Shown here: in pieces, positions 24,760 through 34,400 of the stretch
Layout: each line of letters opens with the position of its first letter
Numbering within the stretch: position 1 is the stretch's first letter
Source: Archangiaceae bacterium
GTDB lineage: Bacteria; Myxococcota; Myxococcia; Myxococcales; Myxococcaceae
Direction: 5' to 3'
DNA: 64,000 bases
NCBI GenBank assembly: GCA_016714225.1
Contig: JADJNS010000001.1
Span: forward strand, 620,001-684,000
Position numbers and translations under genes: made by a program
The notes under the pieces: generated by a model
What the model was told of the DNA's origin: nothing
The model's database searches: none
Seen by the model: only the letters and a program-made list of their open reading frames with translations

Positions 24760-26055
24760 GTGAAGACTTTCATCTTTTGCGCGCTCCTCGTTCTCGCCGC
24801 TTGCCCCTCGAGCTCCACCGGACCTCAGGGCCCTGAAGGGCCTCGCGGCCCCGACGGCGCGACAGGCCCCGCCGGCGGAACAGGCCCGAAGGGCGACACG
24901 GGAGCTCAGGGCCCCGCCGGCCCCGTGGGAGCTCAGGGCCCCGCTGGCCCGCAGGGAATTCAGGGGCCGCAGGGTGCGGTGCTCGTCGTCGACGGAGGCG
25001 TGGTCGTCGGCCCGCCGGGCGCCTCGGTCATCGTGACGCCCATCACCGCGGGTGGCGCGCCCTGCCCCACCGGAGGCGCTCGCATCACGCAGCTCTCGGA
25101 CGGTGGCATCACCAACATCTGCAACGGCGCCGCGGGAGCTCAAGGCGCTCAAGGCGCACCGGGTGCTCAAGGCGCACCGGGTGCTCAGGGGGCACCGGGT
25201 GCTCAGGGGGCACCGGGTGCTCAGGGGGCACCGGGTGCTCAGGGCGCTGCAGGTCCCGCGGGCCCGATGGGAGCAGCAGGTCCGCAAGGTCCGGCGGGGC
25301 CTCCGGGCGCGGTGCTCTACCTCGACGGCGGAGCGGTGCTCACGCAGGTGCTCGACGTGCGCCCGCAGCTCATCGGCTACACGACCTTCACCTCGAATGG
25401 AGCGCTGGGCGGCCGCACCTCTGCGAACGCGCGCTGCGGCACCGAGTTTCCGGGCACGCACCTCTGCAACACGACCGAGTTCCTCAACGCGCGCTCGGGG
25501 CTGCCGTTGAGCGCGATGGCCGCCTGGCTCGACAACTCGTCGGGCACCATCGACCCGTCGCCCAGCTCACCGTGCAACAACTTCAGCGTCGGCTCCGGTA
25601 CGCAGTACAGCGCGGTCTTCGCGCTGCCCACGGGCTTCTGGAGCAGCAACACCACCGGCACTCCGAACTGTGGGTCGGTGCTGCCGCTCGCGTGCTGCAC
25701 CTCGCCCGCACCGGTGCGCCTGCGCGGCTACACGGCCTTTACCTCGACGGGAGCGCTGGGCGGCCGCACCGCGGCGAACGGGCGCTGCTCCACCGAGTTT
25801 CCCGGCGCACACGTCTGCAACACGACCGAGTTCTTGCTCGCGCGCTCGACACTGCCGCTCGGCGCGGTGGCCGCGTGGCTCGACAACTCGTCCGGCACCA
25901 CCGACCCGTCTCCCAGCTCACCGTGCAACAACTTCAGCGTCGGCTCGGGTACCCAGTACAGCGCCGTCTTCGCGCTGCCCACGGGCTTCTGGAGCAGCAA
26001 CACCACCGGTACTCCGAACTGCGGCTCGACCCTGCCGCTCGCCTGCTGCGACTGA
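24760..26055 (+). CDS. Collagen-like lipoprotein with duplicated C-terminal domain
   Basis: The 431-residue lipoprotein starts at GTG 24760 (MKTFIFCALLVLAAC). Two collagen-type Gly-X-Y tracts (about 20-72 and 123-187, GPQGPEGPRGP and GAQGAPGAQGAPG) are split by a short globular insert with DGGVVVGPPGASVIV. Two C-terminal domains of about 105 residues each follow and are nearly identical (GYTTFTSNGALGGRTSANAR and GYTAFTSTGALGGRTAANGR; both end in TTGTPNCGS.LPLACC). Each has about six Cys. It presumably trimerises on the surface with the C-terminal pair as head or ligand-binding part. Function unknown. A recent tandem duplication is evident even at DNA level. Confidence 0.88.
   Translation: MKTFIFCALLVLAACPSSSTGPQGPEGPRGPDGATGPAGGTGPKGDTGAQGPAGPVGAQGPAGPQGIQGPQGAVLVVDGGVVVGPPGASVIVTPITAGGAPCPTGGARITQLSDGGITNICNGAAGAQGAQGAPGAQGAPGAQGAPGAQGAPGAQGAPGAQGAAGPAGPMGAAGPQGPAGPPGAVLYLDGGAVLTQVLDVRPQLIGYTTFTSNGALGGRTSANARCGTEFPGTHLCNTTEFLNARSGLPLSAMAAWLDNSSGTIDPSPSSPCNNFSVGSGTQYSAVFALPTGFWSSNTTGTPNCGSVLPLACCTSPAPVRLRGYTAFTSTGALGGRTAANGRCSTEFPGAHVCNTTEFLLARSTLPLGAVAAWLDNSSGTTDPSPSSPCNNFSVGSGTQYSAVFALPTGFWSSNTTGTPNCGSTLPLACCD
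25141..25248 (+). repeat. 18-base tandem repeat inside the collagen-like gene
   Basis: The unit GGTGCTCAGGGGGCACCG (18 bases, encoding Gly-Ala-Gln-Gly-Ala-Pro) recurs about five to six times with few changes. Such in-frame tandem arrays can change copy number by slippage, altering triple-helix length without breaking the gene. Confidence 0.8.
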
Positions 26056-26213
26056 TGGCGACCTCGAACGCGAACCCGCTGCTCAAGGCCTCGGGCTTCG
26101 CGTACGTGCCCGCGACCGGCGGGGCCTCATGCTCCACGATTCACCAGTACGCCCAGCTCTCTCATCGTGGTCAGCGGCAAAGCCCGGCGTCGAACGTGTA
26201 CGACAGCGTGTAA
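26055..26213 (+). CDS. Possible truncated ORF after the collagen-like gene
   Basis: A 52-residue frame whose ATG overlaps the preceding TGA (TGATG), a layout typical of coupled genes. It reads MATSNANPLLKASGFAYVPA and on to a TAA at 26213, running 43 bases into the 3' end of the opposite-strand gene. It could be the remnant of a larger gene cut off by rearrangement or simply chance. No family is recognised. Confidence 0.22.
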   Translation: MATSNANPLLKASGFAYVPATGGASCSTIHQYAQLSHRGQRQSPASNVYDSV

Positions 26214-26857
26214 GGCCGGCACTCGGAGCGAGGCACGAGCGCCTGCTGGCATTCGAGGAGCGCTTCACAGATGACGGCGCAGGTTTGCTCGAGGTTGCCG
26301 AGCTCGGTGAGGTCGCGAGCGACTGATGCGACGGCGCGCGCGATTTGGGCCTCATTCAGGGGGGCATCTCGAAGAAGGGCAAGCGGCACCTGAATGGGTG
26401 GTGCTGTCGATGGGCCCGCGATGAACACGAACTCGGACTCAACGAGGTCGCTGTCCGTGAAGTACACGAAGGCCGCGGCGCAGACGGTGGCCTCCGAATT
26501 CGGTGTCGCCGACCGAAACGATGCGCCCGTGCCCTGACGGGGCTCGACTCCATGAATGCAGAATCCGGTCATGTCTGCGCTGTGCAGCCCACCGTGCGCG
26601 AAGACTCGGATGAGGTTGTCATGCCTGCCTTCCAGGTCGACACCGATGTCGAACGCCAACAGGCCGACCAGCCACTCCCGAAACCGCGCGTCCGGTGAAC
26701 GGAGACTCTCGAGAAGGCTCACTCGCGTGAGCAGGTCTGGCGGGATGCCTCGCGACAGCGCGCGCCGGAGGACGGTGGGGAGCCCCGCCCACGCGAGAAC
26801 CGAAGCGAGCGATGCACCGGCGTCGAACAGCGGCGGCCGAAGCGCTTCAGCGCTCAT
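26171..26857 (-). CDS. Hypothetical protein coupled to a metallophosphoesterase
   Basis: The 228-residue protein has no recognisable family. It has no signal peptide. The N-terminal half is helical and leucine-rich (LASVLAWAGLPTVLRRALSR, LLTRVSLLESL); the second half is more mixed, with FAHGGLHSADMTGFCIHGVEP and four Cys towards the end. Its ATG overlaps the stop of the upstream phosphoesterase gene (ATGA at 26854-26857), so the two are probably translated together and may act in one pathway. Codons such as CGA, GAT and TCT are commoner here than in neighbours, a hint of a different origin. Confidence 0.6.
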   Translation of the reverse strand: MSAEALRPPLFDAGASLASVLAWAGLPTVLRRALSRGIPPDLLTRVSLLESLRSPDARFREWLVGLLAFDIGVDLEGRHDNLIRVFAHGGLHSADMTGFCIHGVEPRQGTGASFRSATPNSEATVCAAAFVYFTDSDLVESEFVFIAGPSTAPPIQVPLALLRDAPLNEAQIARAVASVARDLTELGNLEQTCAVICEALLECQQALVPRSECRPYTLSYTFDAGLCR

Positions 26858-27606
26858 CGGGCGACCTCGAGTGCGAAGTCGGGCCTGAAGCCGTCAACCC
26901 AGTCGCCGGCGTACCCGCGTGGGTTGCTGACCACCCGCGTTCCGTGGATGCGCTCGTCGAAACGGAAGTGCGTGTGCCCGAAGACCCAGGTGTGGACGTT
27001 TGGCCCCATCAAGGCCTCGAGGTTGCTCGCGTAGGCGCCGAGGAAGGGGGTCGAGGCGTCCTCCGGCTTGCAGCCGCGGAGCGTCGGTGCGTGGTGAGTC
27101 ACCACGACCGTCGGCCCCTGGTGCGGTTGGTCGAGCTCTCTGGTGAGCCAGGAGCGGGCGCGCGCATGCCACCTGAGTGTGTCCTCCGGCCGCAGGCGAC
27201 CAAACCTCGGCGAGACGCGAATCCGCCTGTAGTCGGACATTCCGGCACGCGCGTGTTCCATTGCGACTGATGGATCGAGCGTGCCGTCACCGCTCCAGTC
27301 GGTCCACAAGCTCGTGCCGAGAAACCGGGTGCCGCCGATGACGACGGAGTCGTTGTCGAGCACGTGAACGTTGCTCCCAGCGGCGGCGAGCTTGAGCTTC
27401 TCGGTGACATGGGGAATCGCGCCGCCGTAGTACTCGTGGTTGCCCGGCACATAGACCACGGGGCAGGGGAATCGTCGCGCAAAGGCAACGCCCCGGCACT
27501 TCACGTCGATGTCTCCGGCGAGGATGACCACGTCGATGCCGTCGCTCGCGGGTGGCTCGAATGAGGCGAACTCGAGGTGCAGGTCAGAGTAGGCGCGGAT
27601 CCGCAT
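26854..27606 (-). CDS. Calcineurin-like metallophosphoesterase
   Basis: The 250-residue protein has the full dimetal phosphoesterase motif series: SDLHLEF (Asp/His), GDID, GNHEYY, VVTHHAP and GHTHFRFDE. It hydrolyses phosphomono- or diesters; the substrate cannot be read from sequence. No signal peptide, so cytoplasmic. The ATG at 27606 (MRIRAYSDLHLEF) is chosen because the motif starts 7 residues in; the frame is open 26 codons upstream. It is the first gene of a two-gene coupled unit. The 190 bases beyond it, up to 27797, contain no gene I can support. Confidence 0.87.
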   Translation of the reverse strand: MRIRAYSDLHLEFASFEPPASDGIDVVILAGDIDVKCRGVAFARRFPCPVVYVPGNHEYYGGAIPHVTEKLKLAAAGSNVHVLDNDSVVIGGTRFLGTSLWTDWSGDGTLDPSVAMEHARAGMSDYRRIRVSPRFGRLRPEDTLRWHARARSWLTRELDQPHQGPTVVVTHHAPTLRGCKPEDASTPFLGAYASNLEALMGPNVHTWVFGHTHFRFDERIHGTRVVSNPRGYAGDWVDGFRPDFALEVAR

Positions 27607-27797
27607 GGAGGTCGTTGAGGAGACGACGTCGCTTCTCGGCGCTGACGATTCAGCCGACATTCTTACGAGAAGCGGGCGACGCACAGCTCGGACAGCTTGC
27701 TCGCTTCGGCGAAAGAGCGCTCAGAGGTCCCTTCAGCGCCATCAGGCCAGCGTGGAGTGGGTTCGCGCAAATGCCATCGCAACGCGCTGACGCCTCG

Positions 27798-29036
27798 TCA
27801 GCGCAGCTTCGCCTGGCGCACGTAGCGGTCGAGGTCTTCGCGGTCGATGAGCGAGAGAATCTCGACGCTGTCGTCGGCGTGGCGCCGGTAGATGAGCCGT
27901 ACGTCGGTGGCGACGCGCACGCGGTAGTAGCCCTCGAGGCCCTGCAGCGGCAGCGCGCGCAGCGACGGGTGGCGAAAGTTCTCGGCCAGCAGGTACGCCT
28001 GCTTGAACGCGGTGCGCTGCAGCCTCAGGTCCCACCCCGACAACGAGTCGTAGAACTCGTTCGAGAACTTCGGCATCAGCCAGTCGCGCGGCAGCTCTTC
28101 GAGCACGTCGCTCTCTTCGTCGGCCGGCGCCGCGACCGGCGCCGCCGCAGCAGCCGTTGCCGGCGCCTTCGCCGCCTCTTCGAGCTTCGCGGTCAGCGCG
28201 TCGCGCTCGGCCTCGAGCTTCTGCACCTGCTCTTTGAGGTGCTCGACCTCGCGCAGCTGGCGGTCGCCCGCCTTGCCCTTGGCCTTCGCGCGCGCCTTGT
28301 CGAGCTCGACCTTCAGCTGGCTGATTTCGTTGCCCTGCCGGTCGACGGTCTTGCGCGCCTTCGACAGCTCTTTGTTCGCGTCGGCCTCGTCTTGCCGCGC
28401 GGCCTTGAGCTGCACCTGCAGCTCGTCGGCCCGGGTGCGCGCCTTCTCGGCCACGTCTTTCGCGCGGGCGAGCTCTTTCTCGAGGTCGGCGCCCTCGCGC
28501 GGCGCGTCGACCTTCTTCGGCGCGTTCGAGGGCGCCGGCGCCGCGCCGCCGCCGTAGAACGCCTTGGCCAGGTACTCGAGCGAGGGGTGCGCGGCCTTGC
28601 GCACCTCGGGCTGCGGGTCGGCGAGCAGGCGCCACAGCATCAAGATGCGAAAGTCTTCGAACTCGGCGGCGACCGCGAGGCGCTCGGCCACCTGGCCGCT
28701 CAACGTCACGTCGTCGAGCACCGGGAACTCGTAGAGCTCGCGCAACAGCTTCACCACCGCCGCGCGCGCGTCGGGGTGCTGGCGAATCTCGTCGGCCAGG
28801 TGGTCGGCCTTCTGCACCCCCGACAGCTTGTCGATGCGGAACCCGGGAATCGAGAGCCGCAGCGACTGAAACAGCGCGCCCAGCTCGGCGTCGGTGAACG
28901 CCAGGTAGAGGAACACCGAGAGGCCGTCGCGGCCCACCTCTTCGAGCGGTGCGTCGCCGTCTTCGGGCGGCAGCTTCAGCGCGGCGCGGTCGAGCGGCGG
29001 GGGTGTCTCGGCAGGGCCTGGGGCAACCTCACTCAT
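27798..29036 (-). other. Coiled-coil/RelE-like module, possible separate gene
   Basis: If the kinase ends at 29059, this module would be an independent 412-residue protein starting MSEVAPGPAETPPPLDRAAL. Its parts are a helical repeat-like region (LFQSLRLSIPGFRIDKL, WRLLADPQPEVRKAAHPSLE), a coiled coil (DLEKELARAKDVAEKARTRA onward) and the RelE-like C-terminus ending DREDLDRYVRQAKLR. An AGGTGGAG lies 14-22 bases before the ATG. No antitoxin-like gene is adjacent. Confidence 0.5.
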
Positions 29037-30302
29037 CGCGGCGCTGCTTACTCCACCTTCAGCGCCGCTTGGTGTTGGCGACCTCTTGCGCACCGGGGCC
29101 TGGGGGTTCTTTCGCTTCGGAATGGGCCGGTCGGGCGGAGCCTTCACCGCGGGCTCGAGGCTGGCCGGAGGCTCGGACGGGGCCGCCACCGGCGGCAGCG
29201 GCGTCACCGGCCGGGTGAGCTGGTACAGCACGAACAGCACCGCGAGCAGCACCGCCGCAGCGCCCACGCCCACCGCCCAGATGGGCAGCGTGACGCGCTG
29301 CTTGCCCGCCCCGAGGCGCCGGTCGCCGTGGCGCCGCTCGGGCACGATGGGAATCACCGGCTCGGTGAGCACGTCGGGGCGGTCGTCGATGGGCACCTTG
29401 AACTGGCTGGTGACCGCCGGGCCCTCACCGCCGCCCAGGGCGTCGCGCAGCACCGTCTCGATGCGCTCTCTGAGCGCGCGCGCGGTCTGCGGGCGCTGCG
29501 CGGGCTCTTTGCTCAACGTCCACGCCACCAGCTCGTCGAGCGCCCGGGGCACCGTCGGCAGCACGGTGCTCATCAGCGGCGCGGGTCGCTCGACGTGCAT
29601 CAGCATGGTGCGCACCGAGCTCTCTTCTTGAAACGGCACCTTGCCGGTGAGCATCTCGAACATCACGCAGCCCAGCGCGTACATGTCGCTGGCGGCGGTG
29701 ATGGCATCGCCGTTCACCTGCTCGGGGCTCATGTAGTCGGGCGTGCCCACGATGGCCGAGACCAGCGTCTTGGGCGCGTCTTTGCCGCTCGAGCCGGTGT
29801 GCTTGGCGATGCCGAAGTCGATCAGCTTCACCTGCGTGCCCACGCCGGTGCGCGCCAGGAAGAGGTTCGAGGGCTTCAGGTCGCGGTGAATCACGCCCGC
29901 CGCGTGCACCGCCTCGAGGCCGTCGAGAATCTCGACCATCCACGTCAGCACCTCGCGCGGGTCGAGCGGAGCGCCGTGTTGAATCACGTCGGCGAAGCTC
30001 TTGCCCTCGAGAAACTCCATCACGATGTAGTGGGTGCCGTCGCCCAGCTCTCCGATGGAGAGAATCTCGGGCATCACCCGGTGCGAGATGGCCTTGAGCG
30101 CGCGCGCCTCGCCGTGAAAGCGGCCCACCAGCTCGTCGTCGTTGGCGAACACCGGCTTGAGCGTCTTGATGGCGACGCGCTTGCCGGCCTGCGTCTTGGC
30201 TTCGTAGACCAGGCCCATGCCGCCGCCGCCCAGGCGGGCGACGATTTCGTAGTCGTCGATTCTCTGACCGACGAGGTCCGCTGGAGGCTCGGCTGCTGCC
30301 AC
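27798..30302 (-). CDS. Ser/Thr kinase joined in frame to coiled coil and RelE-like domain
   Basis: The 834-codon frame begins at GTG 30302. Residues about 15-275 are a complete Hanks kinase (RLGGGGMGLVYEAK, VAIKTLK, VIHRDLKPSNLF, LIDFGIAK, MSPEQ). A membrane helix follows (LPIWAVGVGAAAVLLAVLFV) and a Pro-rich linker. From Met near residue 423 (ATG 29036) comes a helical region, a long coiled coil (about 575-690) and a C-terminal block (LPLQGLEGYYRVRVATDVRL, IYRRHADDSVEILSLI) typical of RelE/ParE-superfamily folds. The join is suspect. Linker codons at 29115-29040 are atypical, and restoring one G near 29115 would end the kinase in VANTKRR at 29059, 22 bases before ATG 29036. So either one fused protein or two neighbouring genes. 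It is downstream of the M28 peptidase. Confidence 0.7.
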   Translation of the reverse strand: MAAAEPPADLVGQRIDDYEIVARLGGGGMGLVYEAKTQAGKRVAIKTLKPVFANDDELVGRFHGEARALKAISHRVMPEILSIGELGDGTHYIVMEFLEGKSFADVIQHGAPLDPREVLTWMVEILDGLEAVHAAGVIHRDLKPSNLFLARTGVGTQVKLIDFGIAKHTGSSGKDAPKTLVSAIVGTPDYMSPEQVNGDAITAASDMYALGCVMFEMLTGKVPFQEESSVRTMLMHVERPAPLMSTVLPTVPRALDELVAWTLSKEPAQRPQTARALRERIETVLRDALGGGEGPAVTSQFKVPIDDRPDVLTEPVIPIVPERRHGDRRLGAGKQRVTLPIWAVGVGAAAVLLAVLFVLYQLTRPVTPLPPVAAPSEPPASLEPAVKAPPDRPIPKRKNPQAPVRKRSPTPSGAEGGVSSAAMSEVAPGPAETPPPLDRAALKLPPEDGDAPLEEVGRDGLSVFLYLAFTDAELGALFQSLRLSIPGFRIDKLSGVQKADHLADEIRQHPDARAAVVKLLRELYEFPVLDDVTLSGQVAERLAVAAEFEDFRILMLWRLLADPQPEVRKAAHPSLEYLAKAFYGGGAAPAPSNAPKKVDAPREGADLEKELARAKDVAEKARTRADELQVQLKAARQDEADANKELSKARKTVDRQGNEISQLKVELDKARAKAKGKAGDRQLREVEHLKEQVQKLEAERDALTAKLEEAAKAPATAAAAAPVAAPADEESDVLEELPRDWLMPKFSNEFYDSLSGWDLRLQRTAFKQAYLLAENFRHPSLRALPLQGLEGYYRVRVATDVRLIYRRHADDSVEILSLIDREDLDRYVRQAKLR

Positions 30303-30325
30303 GGTGGAGCGTAGCCTCGCCTCGA

Positions 30326-31432
30326 TCAGCGCTCGGCGTCCAGCGCGCGGGCCACCTGGTGCAACACCGCCAGCGTGTGGTCGAGCCCTTCGAGGCTCAC
30401 CGTTTGGGGCGCGTCGGCCTTCGAGTGCATGCCCCGCGGCAGCGCGTGCCCTGGCCGCTCGCTGGTGAGGTTCAGCGCGGGTATGCCGGCCTCGAGAAAC
30501 GCCCGGGCATCGGTGGTGGCCGGGTAGAAGGGCCGGTAGAGCGGGGTCACCTTCTCGACCGCCGCCACCAGGCTCGGGTCGGGCGCGAAGCTGCGCACGA
30601 GCCCCGACTCCGAGCGGTAGAGCGAGAGCTCGGCGCTCATGCCCACGCCGTCGAGGTTGATGGCGCGCATCGGCAGCTCGCCGCGCTGGGCCCTCACCCA
30701 GGCCTGCGAGCCCTCGATGCCGAGCTCCTCTCCCGAGAAGAAGACGACCTTCACCCGGGTGTGCTGCAGCGGCTCGGCCTTCAGTCGAGACGCCAGCTCG
30801 AGCAGCACCGCGCAGCCGGCTCCGTCGTCGACCGCGCCCGGGCTGCGAGTGGGCACGAACGCGCCCGCGGTCTGCACGAGGAACAGGCCCACGCCGTTGA
30901 GCGCCGCGCCGACCAACGCCACCCGGGTGAGCCGGGGCCGGGGCCGCAGCGCGGCGACCAGCATCAGCACGGTGAGCGGCAGCGCCAGGAAGGTGATGGG
31001 CGCGCGCTCGACGTGGTCGAGGAGGTCGGTCTTGGTGTCGTAGTGCGCCGAGAACACCAGCACCGCGCGCGCGGCCTCGGTCGGGTTCACCGTGGCGATG
31101 AGGTGCTCTTGCGAGGCCGAGTGCAGCGCGCCGAACAGCGGCACTCCGAAGTCGAGCTCGGCCACCAGGTACAGCGGCACCGCCACGGTGATGAGCGCGG
31201 CGACGAGGTGCCGCCGGCGCAGCATCGCCATGGCGTAGCCGGCGGCGGCGAGCAGCGCGACGACCCCGATGATGCGCAGCCGCCAGGGGTGCGCTGTCCA
31301 CTGAAAGTGCTCGGCGGTGAAGCCGCGGCGCCCCAGCTCTTCGCTCAGCCAGTGGGCGGTGGCGGCAAGCTCACGCGTGCCGTTTTCACGTGGGGTGGTC
31401 AGATGCTCGAGCAGCGCGCCCCAGTCGGCCAT
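30326..31432 (-). CDS. Membrane-anchored M28 family zinc aminopeptidase
   Basis: The 368-residue protein has N-terminal hydrophobic helices (WRLRIIGVVALLAAAGYAMA, then a second pair around 80-95) and another pair around 150-190. Interleaved is an M28 peptidase domain: FSAHYDTKTD (zinc His and nearby Asp), PGAVDDGAGCAVLLEL (bridging Asp), VVFFSGEELGIEGS (catalytic Glu-Glu), INLDGVG and, near the end, GMHSKAD with the last zinc His. The ligand set looks complete. It probably trims peptides at the membrane. The kinase frame starts 23 bases downstream, suggesting one transcript. Confidence 0.9.
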   Translation of the reverse strand: MADWGALLEHLTTPRENGTRELAATAHWLSEELGRRGFTAEHFQWTAHPWRLRIIGVVALLAAAGYAMAMLRRRHLVAALITVAVPLYLVAELDFGVPLFGALHSASQEHLIATVNPTEAARAVLVFSAHYDTKTDLLDHVERAPITFLALPLTVLMLVAALRPRPRLTRVALVGAALNGVGLFLVQTAGAFVPTRSPGAVDDGAGCAVLLELASRLKAEPLQHTRVKVVFFSGEELGIEGSQAWVRAQRGELPMRAINLDGVGMSAELSLYRSESGLVRSFAPDPSLVAAVEKVTPLYRPFYPATTDARAFLEAGIPALNLTSERPGHALPRGMHSKADAPQTVSLEGLDHTLAVLHQVARALDAER

Positions 31433-31453
31433 CGCTGCTGCGTAGCACTCACC

Positions 31454-34400
31454 TCACAAGCACGCCTTGAAGTACGAGACGGTCAGCGTCTTGCCGGGCC
31501 CCGGGGTCTTCATCGGCTGGAACACCACCGCCTGGGTCGGGGCGTCGTAGGTGAAGTCGCCGGCCGGCACCGTGGCCCCGTCGATTTTCACGTCGAGGGT
31601 GCGGCCACCGGTGAAGTCGGGCTGCGCCGACAGGAAGAAGGTGGTGCGGTAGCCGAACGCGGTCTTGCCCAGGTCCTGCAGCTTGGTGGCCCAGTTCGGC
31701 GCGCAAATCTCGTACTCCACGCCCGACGTCTGCGACGCCATCTGATGGTAGGTCGACGAGTCGGTGTAGTCGTCGTAGGTGCAGCCCATCGGCGGGCTCG
31801 CCATGAACGGGCCGATGACGTTGAACGTGAACATGTTCGCGCGCTGGTAGCCCTTCACGTTGCGCAGCCGGTTCAGGTAGTAGCTGAACGGCTGCCCGCC
31901 CTGGTCGCCTGCATCGGAGACCACCACCACCGCCAGGTTCGCGTCGTACCGCAGGAAGCCGGCGTTCTCGTTGGCGATGACCGGCGGAGTCAGCGCCTTC
32001 ACCGCCGCCTCGAAGCCGGTCTCGTCGAGGCCGTTGGTGCCCACCTGCACGCGGGTCGAGAACACCGACGCCACGTTCGGCGTGCTGGGGGTGAGAATCT
32101 TCGGCGTGCCGATCAGCTTGCCGTTGATGGTGCCGCCGGTGCAGATGCCCAGCACGCACGATTGCGGGGCGGCGTCGGTGGTGGTGACGCCGATCTGCCA
32201 GTCGGTGCCGGTCGCCTGCGCGTAGGTGAGAAACGCCGAGAAGTTCGAGCCCAGGCTCATCTGCTTGTCGGCCATCGAGCACGAGTCGTCGACCACCAGC
32301 AGCACGTCGGCCTTGGGGCTGAGCGACTGCTGAAAGGTGTCGGTCTGCTGGCCGCTCATGTCGCCGAGCCCGGCGAGCGAGACCAGGTAGGTGACGTTCG
32401 AGCCCGACTGCACCGCGGCGATGGCGATGGCTCCGCTGTCGGCGCCGTAGTCGATGGGCTTGTACCTCGCGCGGAAGGTGGTGAGCCCGCCGGGCGCGAG
32501 CGCGAGCCCGCCGGTGGGAAGGGTGGGGGTCGAGGTGAGCGAGAACTCGGGGCACGGCGAGCCACCCGGGCACTGCGGCCCGCCGGCCGGCTGCCCCGCG
32601 CCCGCCTGCACGGTGATGCCCTGCACGTAAATCGTCGAGCTGCAGGTGTTGTAGATGGTGAACTCGCGCGGCGCGGTGTTGCAGTCTTTCTTCACGTTGC
32701 CGAAGTCGTAGCTGTCGGGCGCGATGGTGAGGCAGACCGGGCCGATGCTCGCCGAGAGCGGAATGGTGCGCGACGGCTGGGTCGGGTCGGCGACGTTGAA
32801 GCGCAGCTGCCCGGTGAGGGTCTGGGTCATCGACGGCACGGTGCCGGTCGGCCACACCCGCACCACCGCGGTCAGCACCTGGCCGGGCTGCAGCTCTTTT
32901 GAGTCGATGGGCCCGCCCACCAGCGAGAAGGCCGGGTCGCTGCCCGCCGCCAGCTCGATGCCCGAGAGCGAGCAGGTCTCGTTGGCGTTCACGCCCAGGT
33001 TCTTGATGGTGACGCCCAGGTCCTTGTGGTCGGGCGGAGTCACCAGCCCGAAGTTCAGCGAGGTGGGCGCGACCTGCAGGTTGCACGGCGGCAGCGGCTG
33101 CGCGTCGGCGCTCACCGTCACCTTGATGACCGGCTCGACCGGGTCGTTGGAGTAGATGATCAGCTCGGCCTCTTTGGGGCCCTGGCTCGCCGGCCGCAGC
33201 GTCACCACCAGGTCGGCGAGGTTCTGGCCGATCTGCGCCGTCAACCCGGTCATCGGGTCGTAGCTCGCCGGCAGCCCCACCTCGAGCTCGGTGTTGAGGG
33301 TGTTCGAGTTGGTGGGGTTGATGACCAGCAGCGGGAAGCCGCCGGGCACGCCGTTGGTGACCTGACCCAGAAACAGGTTGGCCTTGGGGTCGTTGTTGGG
33401 CGGCCGGGTGCCGACGTTCTGCACCGTCACCTTGCGCGACACCGAGTAGGTGCTCGAGCCGGGGAAGAAGCCGACCTTGCCGAAGGGCAGGGTGGGGCGC
33501 GGAGTGACCTTGATGCTCGGGCCACCCCCGACGCACGAGAGGTTGACGACGCCGTGCGGGCTCTTGGTGAGCGGCGTGTCGAAGAACAGCGTGCCCGAGC
33601 GCGCGCCCAGGCCCGAAGGCCGGCACGCGACGGTGAGCTTCGAGGTGCCGCCGCCCGCGACGGTGAAGGTGGTGGGCGTCTCGCCCATGCCGGGGAGATA
33701 CGAGAAGTCCATGTAGTCGGTGCCGACGCCGGTGAGCACGATGGGCACGTTGCTGTGGTTGGTGAAGGTCACCTCGCGCGGCGCGCTCACCATCGGGCTC
33801 ACGTAGCCGAAGTCGAGGTGGTCGGGCTCCCAGGTGAGCACCTGGTCGGCGCCCTTGCCGATGAGCTGCACCTCGCCCTCGGGGCAGTCGCCGGGGCCCT
33901 TCATGGTGACCCGGGCCTGGTACGAGCGCAGCTCGGTGGGGCTGAAGGTGAACTCGCTCACCCGCTCGCCCTGCGCCGGCACCGTCGCGTCGCCGCTGAA
34001 GTTGGCCACGAAGCTCGCCGCGTCGGGGCCGGTCACGTCGCCCACGTGAATGGTGGTCGAAATCATCGCGGTGTTCTTGAAGGTGTGGCCGAGCTTGAAG
34101 TGCTCGCCCAGCGGCACCTCGCCGAAGTCGAGCACCGACGGCAGCTCGCACGCGCCGCCTTCTCCCTGGCCCTTCAGGGTGATGACGGCGGTGTCGTCTT
34201 CGGTGCGGGTGTTCTCGGCGGTGAGCTTGAGCTTCGCCACCGGGTGCGACAGGCCCACGCGCGGCGTGAAGGCCAGGTCGACCACCGTCTCTCCGGTCGC
34301 CTCGACGGTGACGACCGGGGTGAACTTCACCTCGAAGTACGAGCCCTCTTTCACCGGGTCGCCGATGGAGGTCAGCGCGCCGTCGGTCTGGGTGAGGTCG

